Assembly (NCBI GenBank): GCA_938015445.1
Contig: CALLPE010000011.1
Coordinates: forward strand, 117,274 to 181,273
Origin: an uncultured Pirellulales bacterium
Lineage (GTDB): Bacteria > Planctomycetota > Planctomycetia > Pirellulales > Thermoguttaceae
Length of the DNA: 64,000 bases
Direction: 5' to 3'
Positions 17,305 through 25,456 of the stretch are shown one piece after another. Position numbers and translations under genes: made by a program. Below the pieces are notes generated by a model that saw only the letters and a program-made list of their open reading frames with translations, was not told the DNA's origin and ran no database searches. Each line of letters starts with the position of its first letter. Position 1 is the stretch's first letter.

Positions 17305-18525
17305 CTACTTCCATGCACTTGCCCCAAACGACGCCGCTTTCGGATTCAGCGGTCGGAAGTCCTGCCGGAACGGCGCGGCCAACTGCGGGTCGATGCCGTA
17401 AACGCCGCCGGTTTCTTCCGCCGGCAGCCGCGGCCGGCTCGACTGCGGCTGATCTTCGCAATACCACCAATTGTCGGCGAAGCGAAAACTCTCCGGCTTG
17501 GTATTCGGCCCGATGTTCACTTCAACAGACACTTCCGCCCGGCGAAAAACGATCAGGTTGTTCTCGAAGCGTCCGTTGCTGCACTTGAGGAACTCCGGGC
17601 TGTTGTTCTCTTGAAGAATGCGCAACACCCATTTCCTCGGTCGGTAGATGGTGTTGTAGCGGGCCACAGCGCTATCCACACCGACCAGCGCCAGCGGGGC
17701 CTCGCAGCCGACGAAAACGCAGCCTTCGACGATAATACGTTGTGCTTCGTATTTCGCCCCTTGGGGACGAAAAACCGTCTGGCCGGTCGATCCACCAAGG
17801 TTCACACCCCGATCGGCAGCATCGAGGAAAAGGCAGCGGCGGATCACAATATCGCTCGACCCGCCTTTGGCCTGCGGTCCGGTGTTATCCGAAAATCCCG
17901 CTCTACCCTGGAAGGTACAGCCTTCGATCACTCCCCGATGGCAACCAACCATATCGACCGCCTGGCCTGCCCAACCCTCGAACCGACAGTTGCGCACCGC
18001 AAAGTCATCTACACCGGATAACTTTATCGCGTCGTGGTTCCCCTTGGGGCCGATTTCGGCCACACTGATGTGTTCCAGCACGATATGGTGGGCTGAAGGG
18101 TTGTTCGGGCCGCCGTCGTCGATATTGATACCGTTGCCGCTCTGCCCGCGCACAGCGATGTTGCGCAAGGTCACGTACTGACAGCGGCTCAATTGCCAAG
18201 CGGTGCCGCCGCCCTCGAACAACGGGGGATTGTCGGCGCTGGCGCCCTCGATGACGATCGGCCGCTGGGCCGTTCCCTTAAGCCCCACGATGTACAGTCC
18301 CGGCCTGTATCGCCCTGGTGCAATCCGCACGTGTGTTCCGGGGGTGGCTTGCTGCACTGCGCTACGAAGCGCGGCGTCGTCGGCCACGTCGATCACCCGC
18401 ACTGCGCCCCTAGCGGTCGGTCCCGAACCGCCCTCCGATTCCCCCGTCCCGACAAATAATAGCCAAACGCTTCCGGCCAAAAAAAGAAACAACCGTCCTA
18501 CGGGCAGCTCAACGGCTCGGAACAT
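17305..18525 (-). CDS. Secreted right-handed beta-helix protein
   Basis: A 406-residue exported protein. An N-terminal hydrophobic segment (LFLFLAGSVWLLFVGTG) serves as signal or anchor. The body follows the pectate-lyase/parallel beta-helix pattern: ALRSAVQQATPGTHVRIAPG, GTAQRPIVIEG, then successive rungs such as YVTLRNIAVRGQSGNGINID, HHIVLEHISV, FAVRNCRFEG, GVIEGCTFQG, IVIRRCLFLDAADRGVNLGG, and RIIVEGCVFVG. These proteins bind or cleave polysaccharides. No catalytic residues can be assigned, so lyase activity is unproven. The ATG start is preceded by GGAAAG. It is divergent from the nucleotidyltransferase gene. Confidence 0.85.
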   Translation of the reverse strand: MFRAVELPVGRLFLFLAGSVWLLFVGTGESEGGSGPTARGAVRVIDVADDAALRSAVQQATPGTHVRIAPGRYRPGLYIVGLKGTAQRPIVIEGASADNPPLFEGGGTAWQLSRCQYVTLRNIAVRGQSGNGINIDDGGPNNPSAHHIVLEHISVAEIGPKGNHDAIKLSGVDDFAVRNCRFEGWAGQAVDMVGCHRGVIEGCTFQGRAGFSDNTGPQAKGGSSDIVIRRCLFLDAADRGVNLGGSTGQTVFRPQGAKYEAQRIIVEGCVFVGCEAPLALVGVDSAVARYNTIYRPRKWVLRILQENNSPEFLKCSNGRFENNLIVFRRAEVSVEVNIGPNTKPESFRFADNWWYCEDQPQSSRPRLPAEETGGVYGIDPQLAAPFRQDFRPLNPKAASFGASAWK

Positions 18526-18888
18526 GGCAGGCTTTCCGGAGGGTTGGTAGCAGGCAGGTGTGTGCGTTGCGGCGACTATAACGCCGCGACCATAACAGGG
18601 AAAACGGCTTACGTTGTGTCACAGCTTAGGCCGCTTCAAAGCCATCGTTGTTTATTGTACCATGCAACCGGTTTGCAATCGCCTGCTGGGCGCTGAGTCC
18701 GATAGTTCCCGACAGTGGCCGATTGTAGTATGGTTAAATGGCGATCTGTTCGGCCGGCCTCTGGTCGTTACACCAAAGATGGTTCAGACGGGCCAGCGGA
18801 GCAGTGTTGGGAAAACCCGCTGAGGCCGATGCGCCACATTTGACCTGCCCCTGGGAAAGCGACCGGCATCAGTATCGGAAAACAGCAG
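18526..18888. other. Divergent spacer, no gene seen
   Basis: 363 bp between a minus-strand and a plus-strand gene, so it should hold two promoters. A near-palindrome GCAACCGGTTTGC at about 18664-18676 is the only structure noted. No duplications were found here. Confidence 0.4.
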
Positions 18889-19698
18889 ATGGACAAAGCC
18901 GTTGTACTGGCCCGCGGATTGGGAACTCGAATGCGAAAAGCTGCGGCCGCCGCAGCGCTGGACGAGAATCAGGCGACGATCGCCGCCATGGGGCTTAAGG
19001 CCATGATTCCCATCGGCCGTCCGTTCCTGGATTATGTGCTTTCGGCGGTGGCCGATGCGGGCATCAGCCAAGTGTGCTTGGTCATCGGCCCAGAACACGA
19101 TCTGGTGCGCGAATACTATGGGCAGAAGCTGAAGCCGCGACGGCTGTCGATTCACTTCGCCATCCAGCCGGAGCCGCGCGGCACGGCCGACGCGGTGGCA
19201 GCGGCCGAACAGTTCGTCGGCTCCGACGATTTTTTGGCGATCAATTCCGATAATTACTATCCGGTGGCCGCCATCGGCTGGCTGCGACAACTTGCCGGTC
19301 CGGGCGTGGCGCTTTTCGATTGGGAAGCGCTGGCCTCGGCCGGCGGTTTTAGCAGCGATCGGCTACGAAAGTTCGCCGTAGGAATGGTCGATTCTGCCGG
19401 AATGCTCCGCAAAATTTTGGAAAAACCTGAGCAACAGACGCTCGACGCACTACCCAAACCGCTGGGCGTGAGCATGAACTGCTGGCGGTTCGGACCGACG
19501 ATATTCGAGGCCTGCCGCGCCATCGGCCCTTCGCCCCGGGGCGAGTACGAACTGACCGACGCCGTGCAGTACGCCATCGACCACTTGGGGGTGGAGTTTC
19601 GGGCAGTCACGATCAGCGAGCCGGTTTTGGATTTGACCAATCAGGAAGACATCGCAACGGTCGCTTCCCGTCTGGCCGGAAAGGAGGTCGATCTGTGA
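18889..19698 (+). CDS. Sugar-1-phosphate nucleotidyltransferase
   Basis: A 269-residue cytoplasmic enzyme of the NTP_transferase (GT-A-like) family. The nucleotide-binding signature is AVVLARGLGTRMR at residues 4-16, followed after a short Ala-rich insert by KAMIPIGRPFLDYVL; the metal-binding Asp is in INSDNYYP near residue 119. It transfers a nucleotide from an NTP to a sugar-1-phosphate to make an activated sugar. Its stop overlaps the start of the galactokinase-like gene by four bases (GTGA), so the two are translationally coupled: kinase makes the sugar-1-phosphate, this enzyme activates it. The arrangement recalls heptose or fucose salvage kinase/pyrophosphorylase pairs; the actual sugar cannot be read from sequence. 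Confidence 0.87.
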   Translation: MDKAVVLARGLGTRMRKAAAAAALDENQATIAAMGLKAMIPIGRPFLDYVLSAVADAGISQVCLVIGPEHDLVREYYGQKLKPRRLSIHFAIQPEPRGTADAVAAAEQFVGSDDFLAINSDNYYPVAAIGWLRQLAGPGVALFDWEALASAGGFSSDRLRKFAVGMVDSAGMLRKILEKPEQQTLDALPKPLGVSMNCWRFGPTIFEACRAIGPSPRGEYELTDAVQYAIDHLGVEFRAVTISEPVLDLTNQEDIATVASRLAGKEVDL

Positions 19699-21242
19699 GC
19701 CGGCCGTGGCCCATTCGCCGATGGTCCGATGCCGAAGCAATGGCGGAAAAGTTTCTCCGGGCCGGTCTTAGCCCATCGGCAGCACGCCAGAAAGCGGCAC
19801 TGCTGGGCCGGATCGCCGATTGGTTGCGCAGCACCACCAGCCACACCAGCACCAGCCACACCAGCACCAGCCACAGTAGCACCAGCCACAGCAGCCACAG
19901 TAGCCGCATCAGCCACAGCAGCCAATCTGCTCCGGGGCCACAGCCGCAGGACGAAGAGGGAGCGGGGGCCATGGAAGATTCTCCGGCCCTTGCCACCGCG
20001 GTAAACGACGCGCAGGTGCTGTTTGTTCCCGGTCGAATCGAGGTGCTGGGCAAGCATACCGACTACGCTGGTGGGCGGAGCATGATTGCGGCCGTAGAGC
20101 GTGGATTTTGCGTGGCCGTGCGTCCTCGGCACGACGACCTTGTTGTCGTGGCCGACGCGGTGCGCAGCCAGTCGCTCCGCTTCCGCATCGGCCCGGAGCT
20201 TGTGCCGCAAACTGGGCACTGGTCCAACTATCCGATGACGGTAGCCCGTCGCCTGGCCCGCAATTTCCCCACCGCCCGGCGCGGTGCAGACGTGATTTTC
20301 GCCAGCGACCTTCCCCCGGCGGCCGGCATGAGCAGCTCCAGTGCACTGGTAGTGGCGATGTTTTTGGCCCTTCGGGCAGCCAATCCGCTGGAAAACGAGC
20401 CGCTTGCGCGACCATTGCTGGCCGACGACACGGTGCTGGCCGGTTACCTGGGCTGCATAGAAAACGGTCAGAGTTTCGGTCCGCTGGCCGGCGATCGTGG
20501 CGTGGGAACCTTCGGCGGCAGCGAAGACCACACGGCGATAGTTTGCGGGCGGAACGGCTATATTGGGCAGTATAGTTACTGTCCCATAGTGCTGGAGCGC
20601 TGGTTGCCCATGCCTAGCGATTACGTGTTTGCCATCGGCTCAAGCGGGGTAGCTGCCGAGAAGACCGGCGCAGCGCTGGAGAAGTACAACGCCGCCTCGC
20701 GGATGACAGCCTGTTTGCTGCAACTGTGGCGCCAAACGACCGGCCGCGCCGACCCGCACTTGGCCGCCGCGATGAACTCCGCGCCTGACGCAGCCAGCCG
20801 ACTGTATCGGGCTGTCGTCGAGGCATCAGAACAGCAGCGACTGGGACTGTCGGCCTCTGCGCTAATCGCCCGGCTGGAACAATTCATCGCCGAATCCGAG
20901 CAAATCGTCCCCGCTGCCGGCGACGCCTTACAGCGCGGCGACCTGGCCGCGCTGGGCGACATAGTGGACCGCTCCCAGCGCCTGGCTGAACAACTGCTGG
21001 GCAACCAAACGCCAGAAACGATTTGCCTTGCCCGAAGCGCCCGGCGGCTGGGAGCTTCGGCGGCATCGGCTTTCGGGGCGGGGTTCGGCGGAAGCGTTTG
21101 GGCACTGGTCGAGCAGTCGCAGGCCGCAGAGTTTCTGCAAAAATGGTCGCTCGCTTACCGTCAAACCTTCCCCCAACACGCGGCCCACTCCCAATTCTTC
21201 ACCACCGCCGCCGGCCCTGGGGCCTTCCGGCTGCCCGATTGA
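19695..21242 (+). CDS. Galactokinase-like GHMP kinase with repeat insert
   Basis: A 515-residue cytoplasmic sugar kinase. GHMP motifs: VPGRIEVLGKHTDYAGG at 111-127 (the galactokinase signature normally reads GRVNLIGEHTDY, so Asn becomes Glu and the sugar-contacting Glu becomes Lys), PPAAGMSSSSAL at 207-218 (ATP loop), the GGSEDHT segment near 275 containing the likely catalytic Asp, and a C-terminal GAGFGGSVWALVE motif. Before the kinase domain there is an N-terminal helix and then a His/Ser/Thr-only linker (residues 46-78) encoded by a 15-bp tandem repeat. GTG start overlaps the stop of the nucleotidyltransferase gene. The changed signature suggests a substrate other than galactose, or a planctomycete subfamily. 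Confidence 0.88.
   Translation: MSRPWPIRRWSDAEAMAEKFLRAGLSPSAARQKAALLGRIADWLRSTTSHTSTSHTSTSHSSTSHSSHSSRISHSSQSAPGPQPQDEEGAGAMEDSPALATAVNDAQVLFVPGRIEVLGKHTDYAGGRSMIAAVERGFCVAVRPRHDDLVVVADAVRSQSLRFRIGPELVPQTGHWSNYPMTVARRLARNFPTARRGADVIFASDLPPAAGMSSSSALVVAMFLALRAANPLENEPLARPLLADDTVLAGYLGCIENGQSFGPLAGDRGVGTFGGSEDHTAIVCGRNGYIGQYSYCPIVLERWLPMPSDYVFAIGSSGVAAEKTGAALEKYNAASRMTACLLQLWRQTTGRADPHLAAAMNSAPDAASRLYRAVVEASEQQRLGLSASALIARLEQFIAESEQIVPAAGDALQRGDLAALGDIVDRSQRLAEQLLGNQTPETICLARSARRLGASAASAFGAGFGGSVWALVEQSQAAEFLQKWSLAYRQTFPQHAAHSQFFTTAAGPGAFRLPD
19830..19925 (+). repeat. 15-bp coding tandem repeat inside the kinase gene
   Basis: Units of 15 bp (CACACCAGCACCAGC) repeat at 19842-19856 and 19857-19871, then drift (CACAGTAGCACCAGC at 19872-19886 and shorter pieces to about 19925). 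They encode a Ser/His/Thr-only linker. The unit keeps frame, so copy-number change would only alter linker length. Confidence 0.9.
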
Positions 21243-21279
21243 ACCCCACCGCTTCGCACGCCGGACGCCCCCTTGGTAA

Positions 21280-21315
21280 GATGCACACTACCAGTTTGAT
21301 GCACACTGCCAAACT
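21280..21315. repeat. 18-bp tandem duplication before archease
   Basis: GATGCACACT-type 18-mers at 21280-21297 and 21298-21315 match at 14 of 18 positions, the first ten perfectly. CAGTTTG and CAAACTG within them also form an inverted pair. Located in the 130-bp spacer upstream of the archease gene. Confidence 0.65.
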
Positions 21316-21372
21316 GTCAAATGCCGTGCTCGTAGTTCAAACGGTGTACGCGAACTAGCACCGAGACAAACA

Positions 21373-21783
21373 ATGTACGAAATTTTCGAGCACACCGCCG
21401 ATCTCGGCCTGCGCATAACGGCAGCCGACCTTAACACCCTACTGGCCGAAGCCGCCAAAGCGATGTTTGCGGCCATGTTGGAGGACATCAGCCGGGTAAG
21501 GCCGCAGCAGGCCCGTCGCTTCCGCCTTCTTGCCGATAGCTACGACTACCTGCTGCACGATTGGCTGGCAGAGTTGCTTTATATCTTCCACGCCGAGCGG
21601 ATGCTGTTCTGCCGTTTCGAGGTGACCGTCGGCGACTCGGCGCTGGACGCCACCGCCTGGGGCGAGCCGGCCGATCCCTCGCGCCATGCGATAGACATAG
21701 AACTTAAAGCCGTCACCTACCATCGGCTAAAGGTCGAACCGACTTCCGATGGCTGGCTGGCCGAGGTGATTATCGACACATGA
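21373..21783 (+). CDS. Archease
   Basis: A 136-residue protein matching the archease family (MTH1598/TM1083-like, PF01951). The typical N-terminus YEIFEHTADLGLRITA, the AEAAKAMFAAMLED helix, the middle DYLLHDWLAELLYIFH and the C-terminal IDIELKAVTYHRLKVE with WLAEVIIDT ending are all present. The Asp in HTAD and the terminal Asp belong to the metal-binding site in known structures. Archease promotes guanylylation and turnover of the RNA ligase RtcB in tRNA splicing or RNA repair. No rtcB gene is in this window, so its partner must lie elsewhere. Length is normal. The gene stands alone, 130 bp after the sugar kinase on the same strand. Confidence 0.93.
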   Translation: MYEIFEHTADLGLRITAADLNTLLAEAAKAMFAAMLEDISRVRPQQARRFRLLADSYDYLLHDWLAELLYIFHAERMLFCRFEVTVGDSALDATAWGEPADPSRHAIDIELKAVTYHRLKVEPTSDGWLAEVIIDT

Positions 21784-22018
21784 TTCTTTCGCGACATCAT
21801 CTTATCGGCACCCAACCACCGCACGCGCAGCCCCGGCCGAGACCGTAAGACCGGACCGACAAGCCGGTTGCCCTCGTCTACCGTCCCGCCGCTTTCTCCG
21901 CGGACTGATCTGACAACCCCAAGTCGTGTGGAAAGTGGTAGCAAGAAAATTGGTATCGAGAAAAGGTGCCGCAGAAAACTTAGAGGCTCTAACAAAACAG
22001 AACCCCAAAGAGGTTTGG

Positions 22019-23539
22019 CTAACAACATGCTGCGGCTACAATGCCAGAAATGGTCGTTTTGTCAGAGGCTCTTATTTTGTTTCCCAGTCCACACCGCCAC
22101 CCGCTGCTCAGCGCTTGTGGTTGCGAGTGCGGCGGTGCGCCCTCTTGCGGCTGGATGGGAGACGGCGGCTCGGCCGGCTTGCCCCGTGTGACCCAGATAC
22201 GCTCGATCGTCAAAGCGCAGTTGTTCTCCGGCGCGTCGAACACCAGGAAAAAGGCCACCAATTTGCCATCCAGCGGAACGACGTCCTGGTGTCGGGTACG
22301 CCGGAAATCGCTCAGCGGCAACGACAGTGTATGCCAGCGCCCGGCTTGCGTCTGCTTCAGGTTGCCCGATGTCAGCACGGTGGAGACAGGATGTCCGAAG
22401 TCGTACTGCCGGCAAACCAGATACAGCAGAAACGTGCCCGGCTGCTGCACCCGATAGCGGATGTGAATCCAACTGTCGTCGTGGAGTGTGAACAGGCCCT
22501 CGTTCCACGCGTTGTGGCTGCGGATTTGGCATCGCCTCTGACCGTGCTGGGACTGGTCCACGACGCACACTGCACACACCGCGGCTGAGGAACCTTCGGG
22601 CAAGTCGTCGAAGACCAACTGACCAGTCTGCCAGCCGTGGGGCAGCCCGGCAGAAAACTCCAGCGACCAGTGGTCCGGGACGGCGCACAGGGGCAACGGG
22701 CGCAAGTCGGCTTGTGGCGAAACTTCGGCCGTCTCGCCCCCGGTCAATCGCACCGCACGCCTATCGGAAAGTCGCTGCACGCGAACATCGCCTTGCAGCA
22801 CGGCCACCCGCGTCCGCTGCTGCCCGCGCGAAACCGACAGCCGCGTTCCCAACACTTCAACAAGCGCTTCCGGCGTGGAAAAGACCAACGGCGCACCAGC
22901 GCCACGCCGCTTTACCGACGCGGTAACATTGCCGTACTCTATGTGGATGAACTGCTGGTCGTCGGCGGCAAACACTACCCGGCTGTCTCCGGCTACCACT
23001 ACCGACGTCCCGTCGACCAGCATGACCTCTGCCTGTGCATCCGACCCTAAGGTGGAAACAGTCTGCCCGGCCAATACGGGCCGCCCGTCCTTTGCCGGAG
23101 CGATCTGGGTGCCTGCTCCGTTGATTTCTACCTTCCCAACCACGTTCGCCAAGTGGCCGACGATTTTCTGCTCATCACCGGCCCCGCGGCGATGGGCGCG
23201 CGTGGGCCACAACGCCACGGCCACGGCCACGGCCAGCACAACCACTGCCACGCCCGAGGCCACTGCCCACCCCAGCCGCCAACGCTTATCCAGCCGCCGT
23301 GAACCGCCGCATTCCGGCTGGCAATCGTCGCACTGCTGTTCGTCCGAGCCTAACTCCTTAGCAGCCTGCTCGTGCAAATCGCAACACAGCGACATGAAGC
23401 GGATGTAATAGTCGCGAGCTTCCGGCGCGGCGCGCAGAATGGCCCCCAGCGCCGCGCGGCGGCCTGGCGTAAGCCGTCCGTCGGCCAGGTCCGACAGCAA
23501 TTGCTCCAACTCGCCGATTTGTCGGTCGGTAAGGCTCAT
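22019..23539 (-). CDS. FecR-like anti-sigma/sensor membrane protein with C-terminal jelly-roll
   Basis: A 506-residue single-pass membrane protein. The cytoplasmic N-terminus (SLTDRQIGELEQLLSDLADG, then DYYIRFMSLCCDLHEQ) is the planctomycete anti-sigma-like helical region. One transmembrane helix spans about 89-111. Residues 125-280 are a FecR domain (GKVEINGAG, GQTVSTLG, AEVMLVDGTSVVV, VEVLGTRLSV, VAVLQGDVRVQ). Residues about 290-475 look like a beta-sandwich of carbohydrate-binding type (HWSLEFSAGLPHGWQTG, WIHIRYRVQQPGTFLLYLV, WHTLSLPLSDF). The ATG at 23539 overlaps the TGA of the upstream sigma gene (ATGA), so the two are co-translated. It probably controls that sigma factor in response to a signal outside the membrane, possibly a glycan. 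Confidence 0.88.
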   Translation of the reverse strand: MSLTDRQIGELEQLLSDLADGRLTPGRRAALGAILRAAPEARDYYIRFMSLCCDLHEQAAKELGSDEQQCDDCQPECGGSRRLDKRWRLGWAVASGVAVVVLAVAVAVALWPTRAHRRGAGDEQKIVGHLANVVGKVEINGAGTQIAPAKDGRPVLAGQTVSTLGSDAQAEVMLVDGTSVVVAGDSRVVFAADDQQFIHIEYGNVTASVKRRGAGAPLVFSTPEALVEVLGTRLSVSRGQQRTRVAVLQGDVRVQRLSDRRAVRLTGGETAEVSPQADLRPLPLCAVPDHWSLEFSAGLPHGWQTGQLVFDDLPEGSSAAVCAVCVVDQSQHGQRRCQIRSHNAWNEGLFTLHDDSWIHIRYRVQQPGTFLLYLVCRQYDFGHPVSTVLTSGNLKQTQAGRWHTLSLPLSDFRRTRHQDVVPLDGKLVAFFLVFDAPENNCALTIERIWVTRGKPAEPPSPIQPQEGAPPHSQPQALSSGWRCGLGNKIRASDKTTISGIVAAACC

Positions 23540-24099
23540 CGGGCGCTTGGCTCCGCAATGCGCAGGGTGACGCAATCGAACAGCGCTTTGCGAATTCGGT
23601 ACAGGGCCTTGTAAGCAGCCTCTAACGAGCGACCAGAGGCTTCGGCTGCCCGCTGCACCCCCCCGCCTGGTTCATATCGCGCAAGGATCATTCGCCGGTC
23701 GCGTTCCGATAGCCGTTTCATGCATTCCTCCAGGGCCTCGCGCCGGCGGTCCAACTGCGGCGCAAGCTCGATTGCTCGTCCGGCAACAGCTTCTAACAAG
23801 TCGTCTTCCAATAGCAGATCGGCCCGCGCCGACCGCCTGCGGTGGTTCAACACCTTCAGGAACGCCACCCGGCAGGCCCAGGCGACAAAATCCGTGCCCG
23901 GCTGGAAACTGTCGAACTTCTCCCACAGCACCACCGCGGTCTCTTGCAGCAGGTCCTCAGCATCGGCGCGATTGGCCACCAGCGTGAAGATGTAGGCCAT
24001 AATGCGGTGCTGGTGCCGCGTGTACAACCGCAGAAACAAAGCATGAGAGTCTGCATTTGCCCCAGATTCGGCCTGCACGCGATGCTTCGGCTGACTCAT
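23536..24099 (-). CDS. ECF RNA polymerase sigma factor (Rhodopirellula/Verrucomicrobium type)
   Basis: A 187-residue sigma-70 family protein with region 2 (ALFLRLYTRHQHRIMAYIF, then NRADAEDLLQETAVVLWEKF with the conserved DLLQET core, then FVAWACRVAFLKVLNHRR) and region 4 (RLSERDRRMILARYE, then AEASGRSLEAAYKALYRIRK, the helix-turn-helix that reads the -35 box). This matches the planctomycete/verrucomicrobial ECF subfamily. The start at ATG 24099 gives the normal length; the frame is open 267 bases further upstream but that part is not sigma-like. It is translationally coupled to the FecR-like gene downstream, which is its likely regulator. Confidence 0.93.
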   Translation of the reverse strand: MSQPKHRVQAESGANADSHALFLRLYTRHQHRIMAYIFTLVANRADAEDLLQETAVVLWEKFDSFQPGTDFVAWACRVAFLKVLNHRRRSARADLLLEDDLLEAVAGRAIELAPQLDRRREALEECMKRLSERDRRMILARYEPGGGVQRAAEASGRSLEAAYKALYRIRKALFDCVTLRIAEPSAR

Positions 24100-24841
24100 C
24101 TTCAGACGGCAACGTTCGGTGGTTTCGCTCTCAACGCCGATGCTTATTCCCGGTGAAGGTCCCTGCTTTGATTGTAATGTCTGCCCGACGCAAATTTCGG
24201 ACAATTCTAATCGACCCGATTTTCGATTGTCCGCAAATTGGAGCGCTTCACCTCCTTGTTTTCCAAGGGCCAAAGCCCTCCGATTGCGCACATCCACGCA
24301 GGTGGCCAGAATAACAACCAACAGCCCGCTACACTGCCTTGCCTGCGCGCTACGCAATTCGCACATCTGCCCAGGATAACTGCACAGGCCGAAAAAAGCA
24401 CCGCGTCGGCATCGGTGGATAAGTTAGAACAATCAATACACAAAATCGAGGAGAAATAAAGGGAACAGAATCTAGATATCTGATTGGCGAAGGCCGTCGT
24501 CTTTTTGCCACCCTGTCCGGCCGCTGCCCTATGCCTCGACCACAGCTTGCGGCGCGTCAGAAGCCCCGCGCGGGGATAAAAACATCGATCTGGGGGTCCA
24601 CGCGTGCTATCAGCTTGGCGAACTGCTCGTTTCGTGGATTAAACCGCTTGCAGACAGCGGCAGAACGTAGATATTCACCCAACCCGGTAGGCAATTGCGG
24701 CCACTTGTCAGCAACTCACTGCTTGACAACGAGTTACGGCGAACCGTCTGGTTAACTTAGGCAACTTAGGTAAGCCGAAACGCGGATTGGCCGAATGTTT
24801 ACCGCTCGCTTGACGTAAATACTTGCTACATAAGGGTTTGA
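24100..24841. other. Long spacer, no gene seen
   Basis: 742 bp between the sigma gene and tRNA-Val. It should contain the sigma operon promoter, but no clear boxes were found. A perfect 8-base repeat forms AACTTAGGC-AACTTAGGT at 24754-24771. Frames of about 70-90 codons cross it without convincing starts. Confidence 0.45.
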
Positions 24842-24915
24842 TGGGCGATGACAGGTTCGAACTGTCGCCCTCCACGTTGTAAGCGTGGCGCTCTGACCAA
24901 CTGAGCTAATCGCCC
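24842..24915 (-). tRNA. tRNA-Val(TAC)
   Basis: Complete cloverleaf on the minus strand: acceptor GGGCGAT pairs fully with ATCGCCC, D arm GCTCAGTTGGTCAGAGC, anticodon arm CCACG-CTTACAA-CGTGG with anticodon TAC (reads GUA and probably other GUN valine codons), T arm GACAG-TTCGAAC-CTGTC, discriminator A. CCA is not encoded. Length 74 bases. Confidence 0.96.
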
Positions 24916-24942
24916 GGGGAACATCATCAGCGGGATTGTTTT

Positions 24943-25021
24943 CCCACTTTCAAGATAGTCCCATTTTCAAGATAGTATCGCCGCGCAGCGTGGCGTGTCA
25001 ATAAAGTGGCGTGTCGATAAA
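24943..25021. repeat. Two adjacent tandem duplications (17 bp and 16 bp)
   Basis: CCCACTTTCAAGATAGT-type 17-mers at 24943-24959 and 24960-24976 match at 16 of 17. Fourteen bases later, GTGGCGTGTCAATAAA-type 16-mers at 24990-25005 and 25006-25021 match at 15 of 16. Both lie in the region upstream of tRNA-Val (minus strand), so they may overlap its promoter. Confidence 0.92.
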
Positions 25022-25456
25022 AAAGTCGTAGAGACCGCAAGCGAACTGTGTGACGTGTGCAATTGACACCGAGGGGGCGCGTCGTCATAATCCCGCTTCC
25101 CGGCCGCTAGGGTAGTTGCGCGCCATCGCGGCCGGTGGTGATTTAAAAAAGACATCGCAAAAAAGACATCGGAAAGACGCCGGAAAGACCAGGCGCTGGG
25201 CGCCGGCGAAACACTCGGCCGCGGCGTGCGGCATTGCCGGCGGCCGGCGACGGCTGGTCAGTTCGGACTTGTCGTATTGGCCTTTCGGTACTCCTGCGAT
25301 TTTGGCCTTACTCGAGGCTGTAGTAATATTTCGGCGCCGTCGGGGCGCGGCGCAACTTGCGCAAGGCTTGCGCGGCCGATGCAACAGCGCGAATCCGCAA
25401 ATAACCCACGCGCTGGGCAAGACGCCTTAATTTCCCCCACCAAGGGAACGGGAACC
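25022..25456. other. Spacer with 14-bp and 11-bp repeats before the barrel-protein gene
   Basis: AAAAAAGACATCG occurs at 25145-25157 and 25159-25171 (period 14, perfect), and GGAAAGAC recurs just after it (25171 and 25182). The frame of the downstream gene is open through the right half, but it encodes no recognisable protein before the signal peptide. Confidence 0.7.

Noticed and set aside
16579..18021. Plus-strand open frame of 480 codons crossing the end of the histidine kinase and the beta-helix gene
   Set aside because: Arg/Pro/His-rich, crosses two genes that have clear domains, and has no ribosome binding site.
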